Below, piece by piece: positions 19,321 through 29,481 of a stretch of 64,000 nt of DNA (position 1 is its first letter; the number at the start of each line of letters is the position of its first letter). The stretch is from Pseudarthrobacter sp. Fe7 (GTDB lineage Bacteria; Actinomycetota; Actinomycetes; Actinomycetales; Micrococcaceae). The notes under the pieces were generated by a model. It searched no databases and had not been told where the DNA came from. It saw only the letters and a list, made by a program, of their open reading frames with translations. Made by a program: the position numbers and the translations under genes. Where the stretch lies: positions 1 to 64,000 of the forward strand of contig CP099977.1 of NCBI GenBank assembly GCA_024372495.1, written 5' to 3'.

Positions 19321-21618
19321 CAGTGACCGGCCCGTTCAAGGCGCGCGTCGGCGGGCACTCTCGCCCACTCGGCGGCCAGCTCACGTTCGGCAGCTGTGGG
19401 CACCAGCCCGGCCGGGGCGAAAACGCGCGACGGAACAGCCGGGTCCTCGTTGTCCGTGGAGGCTATCCCAGCCGACCGGTCCCGGAACGCCTTGACCGTG
19501 GCGAGCACAGCCGTCGCAATCACGATGATGCTGAGCACCACGAAGATCACGGACAGCCAGCCCTGGATTGCGGTGTTGCGGACCACGGCTTCCATGGCGG
19601 CCACCGTCTTGGCCGTGCCGAACTCCTGCTTACCGTCGGCCAGGGCCTTGCTAAAGGCCGCGTTGTTGGCGAAGTAGCCCACCGCGGGGACGGGCGAGAA
19701 GATCTTCTGGTAGCTGGCCGTGATGGTCACAACCGCTGCGAAAGCCAGCGGCAGGGCAACAATCCACAGGTACTTGAAGGTGCCGCGCTTGGCGACGATC
19801 GCCAAGACCACGGCGAGGGCAATGGCGGCCAGCAGCTGGTTGGCGATGCCGAACAGCGGGAACAGCGTGTTGATGCCGCCCAGCGGATCGGTGACACCCA
19901 TCAGGAGTACGGCACCCCATGCAGCCACCATAATGGCGGTGCAGAGCCAGGCACCGGGACGCCAGGAGGCCTCCTTGAACTTGGGGACGAAGTTGCCGAT
20001 CGAGTCCTGCAGCATGAACCGTGCAACGCGCGTGCCCGCGTCCACTGCGGTGAGGATGAAGAGCGCCTCGAACATGATGGCGAAGTGGTACCAGAACGCC
20101 ATCATGGCCGTCCCGCCAATGAACTGCTGCATGATGTGTGCCAGTCCCACGGCGAGCGTCGGCGCGCCGCCGGTGCGGGAGACGATGCTCTGCTCGCCCA
20201 CGTTGGCCGCGGTTTCACTCAGCAGGCCGGGCGTGATGTTGACGCCGCTCAGGCCCAGGCTGTTGACCCAGGTGGCCGCCGTTTCCACGCTGCTGCCGGT
20301 CAGGGCTGCGGGGGCGTTCATGGCGAAGTAGAGGCCGCGGTCGATCGAGATGGCGGCCACCAGGGCCATGATGGCCACGAAGGATTCCATCAGCATGCCG
20401 CCGTAGCCGATGTAGCGGGTCTGCCGTTCCTTCTCCACGAGTTTGGGGGTGGTGCCGGAGGAAATCAGTGCGTGGAAACCGGACAGCGCGCCACAGGCGA
20501 TGGTGACGAACAGGAAGGGGAACAGGGCACCGGACAGAACCGGCCCGTTCTCGCGGCCGGCGAATTCGCTGAAGGCCGGGACGGTGACCTCGGGCCGGAC
20601 CACGATGATGGCCAGCGCGAGCATCACGATCACGCCGATCTTCATGAAGGTGGAGAGGTAGTCGCGCGGGGCCAGCAGCAGCCATACCGGCAGGATCGCT
20701 GCGATAAAGCCGTAGATGAGCAGGCCCCAGGCGATGGTCACCTTGTCCAGGTGGAACACGGCAGCGCCCCATTCGGTCTGCGCAACCAGGCCACCGCCGA
20801 TGATGGCGGCCATCAGGAAGACGAAGCCGATGATCGAGACCTCCATGACCTTGCCCGGACGCAGGTACCGGAGGTAGACGCCCATGAACAGGGCGATGGG
20901 GATGGTCATGCCTACGGAGAACACACCCCACGGGCTTTCACCCAGGGCATTGACGACGACGAGCGCCAGGATGGCCACGATGATCACCATGATCAGCAGG
21001 GTGGCGATGAGGGCGGCCGTGCCGCCGATGACTCCCAGGCTCCTCCCGGGCCATCTGGCCGAGCGAGCGGCCGCCCCGGCGCATGGAGAAGAACATCACC
21101 AGGTAGTCCTGCACGGCGCCGGCAAGGACGACGCCGATAATGATCCAGATGGTGCCGGGCAGGTAGCCCATCTGGGCCGCGATGATGGGGCCGACCAGCG
21201 GGCCGGCGCCGGCGATGGCGGCGAAGTGGTGGCCGAACAGGACGTTGCGGTCCGTGCGGACGTAGTCCTTGCCGTCGGCCTTGTATTCGGCGGGGGTTGC
21301 GCGCCGGTCGTCAGGCTTGGTGATGTACCGCTCGATCACCTTGGAGTAGAACCGGTAGCCGATCAGGTAGGTGCACACGGAGGCAAAGACGAACCAGATG
21401 GCGTTGACGGTCTCACCGCGGACGATGGCCAGCATGAACCAGGCAACGCCGCCCAGCAGCGCGATCGCGGCCCAGAGCGCGATCTTGCCCGGAGTCCATT
21501 TCCGGTCCTCGGCGTCAAGCCGGGCCTGGTCCACAGCGGGCGGTGGAAGATCCGGGTCCGTGGCCAGTCCGCCCACCGCCCGGGATCCGTTGTTCCGTTG
21601 GTCAGGCACTCCGGCCAT
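19320..21618 (-). CDS. cstA: CstA-family pyruvate/peptide transporter, frame broken
   Basis: The protein has about 16-18 membrane segments and the family signatures TDRNVLFGHHFAAIAGAGPL, IGPIIAAQMGYLPG-like and DYLVMFFSMRRGGRSLGQMA. CstA was named for carbon starvation in E. coli and imports pyruvate and possibly peptides. The frame breaks at CAGGCT 21036-21041; removing one base restores MAREELGVIGGTAALIATLL and gives 765 aa. The C-terminal cytosolic tail (VFAPAGLVPTAAERELAAEW) is present. The gene is followed by coupled ybdD. The 182-nt region upstream is GC-rich and shows no clear operator. Confidence 0.9.
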
Positions 21619-21800
21619 GTCTCCTCCTTGAGAGATTTCGCACTTCTGCTACGGGCACCTTACCAACGGGTAACCGGGCGCGGATGTCCGACGGCGGCGC
21701 GGCGCGGGGGCTATGCGGTGAGCGGCGGTGACCCGGCGACGAACGATCAGGTTCCGGCCGGGCGCCGGGAGAGGGGCAGGCCGGGGGTGGTCTGGGCCGC

Positions 21801-24656
21801 CTACCCCAAGTGCCGCCGGGACAGGGGCAGGCCCGAGCGCGTGAAGGCCCAGGCGAGCGCCGCCCCCATCACGGGCACGGCGGCGGCCAGGGCAAGCAGC
21901 TGCAGCCAGGGAACCTCGACGGCGGAACGCATGTCCGTGGACATGATCAGGAGGACCGCAGGCACTGCCCCGGCCAGGGTTCCCAGGACAGCGCCCAGGC
22001 CGCTGGTGAAAAGGGCCTGCGAACCGGCCAACGCCTTGCGCAGCCGTGGCGGGGCACCAACCCCGGCGAGGGTGGCATGGTCCCTGCGGGCGTCTGCCAG
22101 GGACAGTCCGGCGGTAATGCCTGCCGCGCTGAACGTGATGAGTGCGCTGACCGCCACGATGGACCAGGCCATCCACTGGTTGCCCTGCGAGACGCCCGGT
22201 TCCGCCCGGAAGGACAGATACGGTTGCCGGAAGATGGCCGCCGCTGCAGCGGATGCCGCGTCTGACTGCGACTCGGCCGGGTAGGCCGACAGCTGTACCA
22301 ACAGGCCGGCCGGCGCCGGGTGCAGCGCCAGCCGTTCCGCGGTCTCCGGCGAGACAACGCCATAGTAGGGAACGGGCACGGCCGGTTCCAGCACCACCGC
22401 CGGGAGGGAGTCACTCCTGACCGTGGCATGCACGCTGGCGCCCCCCGACGCCGATGGCATCTGAGTCCGCACGTCCTGGGCCTGCAGCACCACCGCTCCG
22501 TCGCCGATAAACACCGGATTGGTCACCACCATTCCGCCCGCCGCCAGCACTGCCAGCGCTTCCGCGGACGGTTCGCGTCCCAGCACGGCGCGGATGTCCG
22601 CTGCGCCGCCTACCAGGATGGCGCGATCGGACGGCTGGTCGCCCACCTGGGAGCCGCGGCACCGCCAGTCACCCGGATCTGCCATTCTCCCCTGCGGAGT
22701 GCGGGGGCACTGGTTGGCAGCAGGCTTGGCCAGGACGTACGTCAGGCAGTTGGAGGTGGGCGTCCGCGCAGGCACCGCAGGGTCGGCCGGACCTTCGGCG
22801 CAGTTGTGCAGGCTTTCCGGAGCTGTGATGGTGTGGGTCCATTCAACCGTGCCCAGGGCATCGGCCAGCGCGGAGGAGAGTACCTGTTCCTCCACCTGGA
22901 CAGGCGGCCGCCTGCTGCCATCGGCCGCCAGGGGCTGGTCCACGGTGAGCGGCAGGTACGCCTGGTTTTCCAGCGCCGTCCAGTAGTGCGAGGCCCGCAG
23001 GCCCGCCTCCTGGCTGGCAGCGAGCACCAAAGCCGCACTCGCCAGGGTCGCGGCGGCCAGCACGGCGGCGACGGCGGGAACGCTCCGTCCGCGGTTCCTG
23101 GCCGAGTCCCGTGCAGCCATTCTCAGCGACAGGGACAACCACTGGGTCCGGGAGGTCAAGCGAAGGATCGTCCAGCCCGTCAGCATCACCAGGCCGGTAA
23201 CAGCCAGCACCGCACCAACAATCAGCAGCGTGGCGACCAGCGGCAGTTGCTCCGCCCGCCGGTCAGGGTCCGTGGTGGATGTGGCCAGCAGCCAGCCGGC
23301 CGCCAGGAGCCCGGCGGCAGCCGCCAGTGTTGCTGCACCGGCGAGGGTGGTCCGCGGCGTCTTCGAGGCTGGCGCCCGCCCCGATTTCAGCGCCCCCAGC
23401 ACTGCCTGGCGTGACACCTGCCGGGCGGGCACCATCGCCGCGAGGACGCAGGCGGCCAGTCCCATGCCCATGGCTGCGGACGTCAGCAGAACGTCCGGGT
23501 GCAGGCCCGCCAGCCGGACGGACCCGGCCATGCGCACCACCAGGACGACGGCGGCAGCGGCTCCCAGCCCCACGGCAGCGCCCAGGGCAACGGCGATGCA
23601 TCCGAGCCACAGTCCCCCGGCCGTGACAACGGCGCCAATGGTGGAACTCTCCGCTCCCGCCGAAACCAGAAGCGCCAGTTCGCGCACCTGCCGCTTTGCT
23701 CCGACGGCGAAGGCAGCACCTGCCAGCAGACCCACCTCCAGCAGCGCGAGCGCGCCCACCAGGCCGAAGGTTGCGTAAACGGCCACCGCGGCCGACGAAT
23801 CATCCCTTGGCTGCGAACCGGCAACCAGCCGCTGCTCGAGGGGCGGCGGGTTCAGCACCACGCTGCGGGAGAGGACACCAACACCCTTGGCGTTGGCCTC
23901 CCGGATTTGCTGCCAGCTGACCGGTTCCGGACCCACCAGGTAGTAGGACACTGATTGGCGGGTCAAGGGTCCAGTTGCAGGGTCCGCTGCCGCCTGCCCC
24001 GCCGTGAAGTATACGAAGCTGTTGCTGTCGGCGGCGCCGGCGTCGCGGATGGTTCCCACCGGGACGAACGTTCCTGCCGACGTCGTAAATTCACCGCCCA
24101 GGCGGAGGTGGAACCGCTCCATCAGGCCTGGCGAAACCACCACCTCTGCCCCTCCGCGCGGCGCCCGCCCGTCCAGGAGGCTGAACTTGCCTGCAAACGC
24201 CGGATTGAGCGCATCCACCTCCCGGCCTTGAAATGAGACGAGCGCCTCCCCCACGCCGGTGGTCAGCGTCAGCATCCGTTGCGGCAGGACTTCGTAGCCT
24301 GCGGGGACGAGGTCGAGCGGGTCGGTGGGCCGGAACCCCGGGTCGTAGCGTCCGGTGCTTGAAGCAACCATGCCGTCGTTGAGCGGGTCCTGCAGCGAGT
24401 CCGCGCTGGGGACGGGCAGGATGCTGAACCGGGCCTGCGTGTTGCCCAGTTCGTAACGGACGATCTCTTCCGGTGTCCGTTGCGAGCTCTGGTAGAGGGT
24501 GGCCGCGCCGGTCATCCCCGCCACCGGCAGCAGGATCAACAGGATGATGAGGAGGGACCGCACCTTGTGGCGGGCGATGTCCCGGCGGGCCAGCCGCATG
24601 GCAACCCGGTGGCCGCTCCGGCGCCCCTGCGGCACCGGAGCCAGGTCCATGGGCAT
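21801..24656 (-). CDS. FtsX/MacB-type ABC transporter permease
   Basis: The 951-aa product starts at ATG 24656 ([17 protein letters not shown]). An N-terminal membrane segment (SLLIILLILLPVAGMTGAAT) is followed by a large extracytoplasmic domain, three membrane segments with the FtsX fold (ALALLEVGLLAGAAFAVGAK onward), a second half with a similar periplasmic domain, and a final FtsX set near the C-terminus (SALITFSAAGITAGLSLADA). This doubled FtsX layout is typical of MacB-like or bacteriocin/lipid exporters. Its start overlaps the ATPase stop (TAATG), so it forms one operon with the PadR regulator and ATPase. The substrate is unknown. The frame is intact. Confidence 0.8.
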   Translation of the reverse strand: MPMDLAPVPQGRRSGHRVAMRLARRDIARHKVRSLLIILLILLPVAGMTGAATLYQSSQRTPEEIVRYELGNTQARFSILPVPSADSLQDPLNDGMVASSTGRYDPGFRPTDPLDLVPAGYEVLPQRMLTLTTGVGEALVSFQGREVDALNPAFAGKFSLLDGRAPRGGAEVVVSPGLMERFHLRLGGEFTTSAGTFVPVGTIRDAGAADSNSFVYFTAGQAAADPATGPLTRQSVSYYLVGPEPVSWQQIREANAKGVGVLSRSVVLNPPPLEQRLVAGSQPRDDSSAAVAVYATFGLVGALALLEVGLLAGAAFAVGAKRQVRELALLVSAGAESSTIGAVVTAGGLWLGCIAVALGAAVGLGAAAAVVLVVRMAGSVRLAGLHPDVLLTSAAMGMGLAACVLAAMVPARQVSRQAVLGALKSGRAPASKTPRTTLAGAATLAAAAGLLAAGWLLATSTTDPDRRAEQLPLVATLLIVGAVLAVTGLVMLTGWTILRLTSRTQWLSLSLRMAARDSARNRGRSVPAVAAVLAAATLASAALVLAASQEAGLRASHYWTALENQAYLPLTVDQPLAADGSRRPPVQVEEQVLSSALADALGTVEWTHTITAPESLHNCAEGPADPAVPARTPTSNCLTYVLAKPAANQCPRTPQGRMADPGDWRCRGSQVGDQPSDRAILVGGAADIRAVLGREPSAEALAVLAAGGMVVTNPVFIGDGAVVLQAQDVRTQMPSASGGASVHATVRSDSLPAVVLEPAVPVPYYGVVSPETAERLALHPAPAGLLVQLSAYPAESQSDAASAAAAAIFRQPYLSFRAEPGVSQGNQWMAWSIVAVSALITFSAAGITAGLSLADARRDHATLAGVGAPPRLRKALAGSQALFTSGLGAVLGTLAGAVPAVLLIMSTDMRSAVEVPWLQLLALAAAVPVMGAALAWAFTRSGLPLSRRHLG

Positions 24657-25393
24657 TAGAGTCCGGCCTGCGTCAGGAGCATTGTGGGGTCGTGCATGGC
24701 TGCGGCCTGGTCGATGATGCGGCCGTCGCGCAGGAAGACCACCCTGTCCGCCCACGCTGCGTGCCTGGCCTCATGGGTGACGAGCATTACGGCTGCTCCG
24801 GCATCGGCCCGGGCCCGCAGCACCTCCATGACCCCCTGACCGGTTGTTGAATCCAGCGCACCGGTGGGTTCATCGGCCAGGATCAGCCGCCGCTTGCCCA
24901 CGATGGCCCGGGCGATCGCCACACGCTGCTGCTGGCCGCCGGACATCTGGTCCACGAACCGGTCCGCGAGTTCCGGGATTCCCACTTGGCGGAGCGCATC
25001 GGCGGCCTGCCGGTGGGCTTTCCGTGCGGATGTTCCGTCCAGTTCCAGCGGCAGCGCAGCGTTTTCCGCGGCGGTCAGGGTTGGGACCAGGTTGAAGTCC
25101 TGGAAGACATAGCCGACGGCGCGCCGGCGCAGCCGGGCGAGTTCGTTCAGGCCGAGCCCGGCCAGGGGCGTGGATTCGACGAAGACAGCGCCCGACGTCG
25201 GCCGGTCCAGTCCGCCCGCAAGGGCCAGCAGGGAGGACTTGCCTGAGCCCGACGGGCCCATGACCGCCACGAACTCCCCCGCGGAGATGGTGAGGTCCAC
25301 GTCGCGGAGTGCTGCGACCGCCGTCGCGCCTTCCCCAAATGTCCTGCCAACTTTGGCGAGTTCAAGGACCTGCTGCGGCCCCTGCACGCTCAC
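24656..25393 (-). CDS. ABC transporter ATP-binding protein (LolD/MacB class)
   Basis: The 245-aa ATPase has Walker [10 protein letters not shown] near residue 47, the Q-loop in [18 protein letters not shown], signature MSGGQQQR, Walker [14 protein letters not shown] and the switch His in [10 protein letters not shown]. It matches the subfamily that pairs with FtsX-type permeases. The GTG start overlaps the PadR stop by four bases (GTGA) and its stop overlaps the permease start by one base, so the three proteins are made from one transcript. Confidence 0.9.
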   Translation of the reverse strand: MSVQGPQQVLELAKVGRTFGEGATAVAALRDVDLTISAGEFVAVMGPSGSGKSSLLALAGGLDRPTSGAVFVESTPLAGLGLNELARLRRRAVGYVFQDFNLVPTLTAAENAALPLELDGTSARKAHRQAADALRQVGIPELADRFVDQMSGGQQQRVAIARAIVGKRRLILADEPTGALDSTTGQGVMEVLRARADAGAAVMLVTHEARHAAWADRVVFLRDGRIIDQAAAMHDPTMLLTQAGL

Positions 25394-25995
25394 CTGCGGC
25401 TGTCCGCGTTGAACGGGGCGTCTTCCGTGGCCCCGTTGGACGTTTTGCGTGCTGCTCCGGTGGCAGCGGCCTGCGCCTGCTGGACCATCCTGGCCTCGCA
25501 GAGGTCCAGCCAGCGGACTTCCGCTTCGGTCTGGAAGATCAGCGAGTCGAGCACCAGCAGCCAGGCGGTATCTGCGGCCCGCTGGTTCGACGCCGTGTCG
25601 CGGCGGGCCTTGGTGTAGTCCTGCAGGGCCCTGATGGACGCCACGCGCTGGGCCTGGATGATGGCTTGGACATCCACCCCGGGCAGGGTGACGGCGAGCG
25701 CCAGCTTGATGGCGAGCTCATTCCGGGGCGGAGTGTTCCGCTCCACCGGGGCGGCGAACCAGCTCCGCACCTCGGCTTTGCCCGCCGGGGTGATGCTGTA
25801 CACCACGTGGCCCTCGCCGTCGTCGCCCTCCTTGGCCACCAGGGCATCGCGCTCCAGCCGGTCCAGGGTGGTGTACACCTGCCCGATATTCAGGGGCCAG
25901 GTGGCTCCGGTGCGGTTCTCGAACTCGACCCGCAGCTGGTAGCCGTAGCGTGGCTGGTCCTGCAGCAGGGCGAGGAGGCTGTGGCGAATCGACAT
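25390..25995 (-). CDS. PadR family transcriptional regulator
   Basis: The N-terminal winged helix shows IRHSLLALLQDQPRYGYQLR, IGQVYTTLDRLERDALV and VVYSITPAGKAEVRSWF, the PadR signature. The C-terminal half is the helical Vir_act-alpha-C type dimerisation domain. PadR proteins usually repress adjacent efflux systems and release DNA when a small molecule binds. It is the first gene of the ABC exporter operon, and GGTATGCAC repeats lie just upstream, so autoregulation is likely. Confidence 0.88.
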   Translation of the reverse strand: MSIRHSLLALLQDQPRYGYQLRVEFENRTGATWPLNIGQVYTTLDRLERDALVAKEGDDGEGHVVYSITPAGKAEVRSWFAAPVERNTPPRNELAIKLALAVTLPGVDVQAIIQAQRVASIRALQDYTKARRDTASNQRAADTAWLLVLDSLIFQTEAEVRWLDLCEARMVQQAQAAATGAARKTSNGATEDAPFNADSRR

Positions 25996-26020
25996 CTTGC
26001 TCCCCCGGGCTTAGTCATTG

Positions 26021-26109
26021 CCGGTATGCACAGGCCCCCAAGACCCGTGCATACCGCGTATAGCCAGCCTAAACCGCAGATGCCGTTATACGCAATACCG
26101 GGTATGCAC
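26021..26109 (-). promoter_or_regulatory. Candidate PadR operators: three GGTATGCAC copies
   Basis: GGTATGCAC (26023-26031) faces its reverse complement GTGCATACC (26047-26055), with centres 24 bp apart, and a third copy lies at 26101-26109 where it is part of the palindrome ATACCGGGTAT. Inverted GCGTATA/TATACGC elements lie between them. The array is directly upstream of padR. PadR proteins often bind inverted repeats with ATG/CAT-type cores. The link is inference. Confidence 0.5.
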
Positions 26110-26117
26110 CGGCCCTC

Positions 26118-27102
26118 CTACATGACCAGGAGGACCTTGCCCACGTGGTCGCCGCTGTCAAAATACCGGTGGGCCGCGCCCACCTGGTCCAGCGGGAAGG
26201 TCCTGGCTACCAGCGGCCGGATCCTGCCATCGGCCACGAGCGGCCAGACGGCATCCCTGACCGCGGTCATGATGGCACCCTTTTCCGCCACAGACCTGGG
26301 CCGCAGGGCAGTGGCCACCACCGCGGCACGCTTCTTCAGCAGCAGGCCCAGGTCCAACTCACCCTTGGTGCCGCCCTGCAGCCCAATGACCACCAGGCGC
26401 CCGTAGTCGGCCAGGGCCTCCACGTTCTGCTGGAGGTACTTGGCCCCCACCACGTCCAGGATGACGTCTGCGCCCTTGCCGCCGTTCTGGCGCCGGAGGC
26501 TCTCCGGGAAATCCTCCTCGGCGTAATTGATGGCGATGTCCGCGCCCAGGAATGCCTTGGCAGTGCTGACTTTCTCGTCGGTACCGGCCGTGGTGGCCAC
26601 TTTGGCACCGAAGGCCTTGGCGAGCCTGGATGGCCATGGTGCCGATCCCGCCGGTGGCTCCGTGGATCAGGACGGTTTCGCCCGGCTGCAACTGCGCCGT
26701 CATGATCAGGTTGGAGTACACCGTTGCAGCCACCTCCGGCAACGATGCGGCCGTGACCAGGTCAACGCCTTCGGGTACGCGCAGCACCTGCTCGGCCGGG
26801 ACCACCACCTGCTGGGCGTAGCCGCCCCCTGCCAGCAGGGCCACTACTTTGTCCCCCAGCGAGAAGGGCCTGCTGACGCCCGGGCCAAAGCCCGCGATCC
26901 GGCCTGACACTTCCAGCCCGGGGACTTCGGAGGCGCCGGGAGGCGGCGGGTAGGACCCCCGGCGCTGCTGCACATCGGCCCGGTTCAGGCCGGCGGCCAC
27001 CACATCGATCAGCACCTCGCCCTGGCCGGGCACCGGGGCGTCCACGTCCCGCACTTCCAGCACTTCCGGGCCGCCCGGTTCCGATATATAGACGGCTTTC
27101 AT
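26118..27102 (-). CDS. NAD(P)H-quinone oxidoreductase (PIG3-type MDR), frame broken
   Basis: The start ATG at 27102 gives MKAVYISEPGGPEVLEVRDV. Family features follow: AAGLNRADVQQRRGSYPPPP, PGLEVSGRIAGFGPG, QPGETVLIHGATGGIGTMAIQ with the nucleotide-binding loop, and GGKGADVILDVVGAKYLQQN. It is a zinc-free medium-chain reductase that reduces quinones. The frame breaks at AGCCTG 26623-26628; removing one base restores GTMAIQLAKAFGAKVATTAG and a 327-aa protein of normal length. It is followed on the same strand by the padR operon. Confidence 0.85.
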
Positions 27103-27210
27103 GGACCTCTCCCGTTCCTGACTCAAATCCTGGCTGCATCCAGTGTGCACCGGGCGCTTCCCCGGGCCTGTTTTGTTGCAGGCAAGTGCCTATGAAACAC
27201 TACTAGCTGA

Positions 27211-27299
27211 GGAAGGTTGTCCGAGCGGCCGAAGGAGCCTGGTCTTGAAAACCAGTGTGCGGTAACCCCGTACCAAGAGTTCGAATCTCTTACCTTCCG
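27211..27299 (+). tRNA. tRNA-Ser (anticodon TGA)
   Basis: The acceptor stem is GGAAGGT/ACCTTCC. The class II gene has a long variable arm (GTGTGCGGTAACCCCGTACC region), an anticodon loop CTTGAAA giving TGA at 27246-27248, and a T-loop TTCGAAT. No CCA is encoded. Confidence 0.95.
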
Positions 27300-27305
27300 C
27301 AAGGG

Positions 27306-27343
27306 AACCCCTGGCAGCCGACACCGGCCGCCAGGGGTTTTTT
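27306..27343 (+). terminator. Terminator after tRNA-Ser(TGA)
   Basis: AACCCCTGGC (27306-27315) pairs with GCCAGGGGTT (27330-27339), followed by a run of six T. Confidence 0.85.
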
Positions 27344-27412
27344 GCTTTAGCAGGCGGACCCCGCCGGAGCGGTGGAGGGCACGGCAACGCTCGTGCTCCT
27401 CGCCGTCCCCCA

Positions 27413-27473
27413 GATGCGCCATCACTTGTGGTCCCCGTTCCGCCGGTTTAGGGACCTCAAGTGATGGCGCATC
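27413..27473. repeat. Long intergenic inverted repeat
   Basis: GATGCGCCATCACTTG (27413-27428) is mirrored exactly by CAAGTGATGGCGCATC (27458-27473). The inner GGTCCC/GGGACC extends the stem to 23 positions with a single T-T mismatch, leaving a 15-nt loop. It lies five bases beyond the stop of the leftward FAD-protein gene. It could be its terminator or a copy of a dispersed palindromic element. Confidence 0.65.
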
Positions 27474-27478
27474 GCCAG

Positions 27479-29406
27479 TTAAGCCCTTCGAAGGATGGCG
27501 GCGGCGATCTCGTCGGCGTCGCGGAGGGTGCGCTGGCCGCTGCGGTAGGCGGGGCCGCCGGGCTGGATGGCCTCGGCGGCGATGGCGGTGCCCCACTGGG
27601 TTGAGGACAGCTGCAGTCCCAGCACAAAAAGGCCCTCGGTCACGGACCCGTTGGCGGCGACCGGGCGGTACGGGTGGGGCTCAACGTCAAGGCCGGTGGA
27701 CTCGATCGGTGCACCTTCGGCGGTCATCATGAGCTTGGGCCGCACCAGCCCGTCGGAGAGCAGCCTGCTCCAGGACCGGTGAGTCGTTGGCCGATACCCG
27801 GTTACCCGGGGCCAGGGCCTCCACCATGGTCCGGGCTGTGGCCGGCGGCCCCGCAACCCACGGCGAGGAAGCCGTGAACACCGCCGACTTCCGGTCCACT
27901 CCGAATTTGGGGTCCGGCCCAACAAAGCTGACCACCCCGGCCCTTGCCAACGCAGCGAGTTGCTCGGATCGCAGTGCCGGCGGCCCGCTGGCCAACCCCT
28001 CCACAAACGACTCAAACCAGCCGCGCAGGCCGGCAACCCATGATTCATCGGTGATGCCGCCGTCGGCCACTGCTGTCTTGAGGACGGCGCGTCCGTGATG
28101 CAGCGCGCCGATGGCCATCTTGACCGGATCGTCCTCGCCCAGCGCCGACCGGCGGGCATCGTCAAGCAGGAACTCCACCACTGCGGCGTCATGGCCCCTG
28201 CGGGACTCGAACGAACGGCCGGCCAGCGGAGCCTGCCAGTCCCAGCAGGTCGAGGCGGTGCCTGGGGCCGACGTGGACGGCAAGGACGCTATCTACCCCG
28301 TCCTCCCACTTCACGGCGCTGTGCGCGTGGGGCTGCAGCGCTTCCTCCAGCGCGGCGAGGAACGCCGCCGCATCGGGGACGGCACCGGGCTGCGAGCGCA
28401 CCAGCGTCGCGTAGTAGGCCCACAGGGCATCCCGGTGCAGCAGCGGCCACAGGTCGTGATCGAACGACGGGCGGATGCCGGCCTTCGCCAGCCGTTGGAT
28501 GGCTCCCTCGGTCAGGTAGCGCAGCGTGACGGAGGAGGCATAGTAGCCGTCCAGCGCCGCTTTTGCCCGGTAGGGGTCCCGCGCCGGGACGCCGCGATGA
28601 TCAGGGGTTCCTGGCCGGACGGTTCGTACTCCAGGCGGCTGCCGGTGGATACGAACTTGCCGCCGCGCCCCTCGGTGAGCTGGCCCATGGTGTCAAAGAA
28701 GTTCAGCCCCATGCCGCGGACCAGGACCGGTTCACCGGCAGGGATCCCGGACCAGTCCACATCAGCGGGGACGGCGGGCGGAAAGTACTGCAGGCCCAGC
28801 TGCCCGGCGGCGGCCTGGAGCTCCCGCTGTTCCGGATTCAGCCGGGAAGGAATGTGTCCCAAGGCCAGCACCACGGAACCGGCGCGGATACCCGCTCCGC
28901 TGGCCAGGCCGACGTCGAACGTTCCGTCCCCCACGGGACGCACCGACAGGGCTGACGTTTGGTGGAATTCGATCGTGATGCCGCCGGGGGCCTTATCCAG
29001 CAGCTCCTCCAGCGTGCAGCGAAGGTAGCGGCCGTAGAGGGCACGGCTGGGGAAATCATCCGCTCCCAGCACCGCCAGGCTCCGCCAGCTCCCCGGCGGT
29101 GAGTGCCGGCAGCGGGTCCCGCCGCTGCCTCGCCCGCCACTGGTCGAAGGTGGTGCCGGCAACCGGCGCGGGAAGGGACGGGTCCTCCGGGATCAGCGTG
29201 GGGTAAAAGGACTGCGTGTTCATGAGGAACAGCCGGGACTGCCCGGGCTGCCAGACATGCCCGGGACCTGCGGGGTAGGGGTCCACGACGTCGATGTGCA
29301 GCCGCGCGGAACCGGCGGCCGTGTGGGCGAGCAGCCGCTCCAGTACGCTGGTGCCGCGGGGGCCGCCGCCGATGATGACGGCCCGGTTGCTCTGCGATAA
29401 TTCCAC
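27479..29406 (-). CDS. FAD/NAD(P)-binding protein, four frame breaks
   Basis: The corrected 641-aa protein begins (GTG 29406) VELSQSNRAVIIGGGPRGTS, a dinucleotide fold of the NAD_binding_9 type, with FLMNTQSFYPTLIP, SVVLALGHIPSRLN and GLNFFDTMGQLTEGRGGKFV. The C-terminal part has VRPKLMMTAEGAPI and GLFVLGLQLSSTQWGTAIAA. Errors: extra bases at CAGGCT 29076-29081, AGCCTG 28230-28235 and AGCCTG 27762-27767, and one lost base in the C-run 28578-28580. Each correction rejoins conserved sequence, for example GELAELAVLGADDFPSRALY. Members are flavoproteins of unknown substrate, sometimes near siderophore or hydroxylase genes; no such context exists here. Confidence 0.7.
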
Positions 29407-29481
29407 GCCATACAGCGTACGGGCTGGAAGCGGAGTGTGCGCCGGCCGCTTGACTTGCCAGCGTAGGAGGATGTTGTTTGG

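Noticed and set aside
19323..21140. 605-codon open frame antisense to cstA
   Set aside because: Its product is Gly/His/Gln/Asp-rich with no domain; it mirrors the codon bias of cstA on the opposite strand.
20884..22284. 466-codon plus-strand open frame over cstA and the FtsX permease
   Set aside because: It crosses two real genes on the minus strand and its composition is that of a shadow frame.
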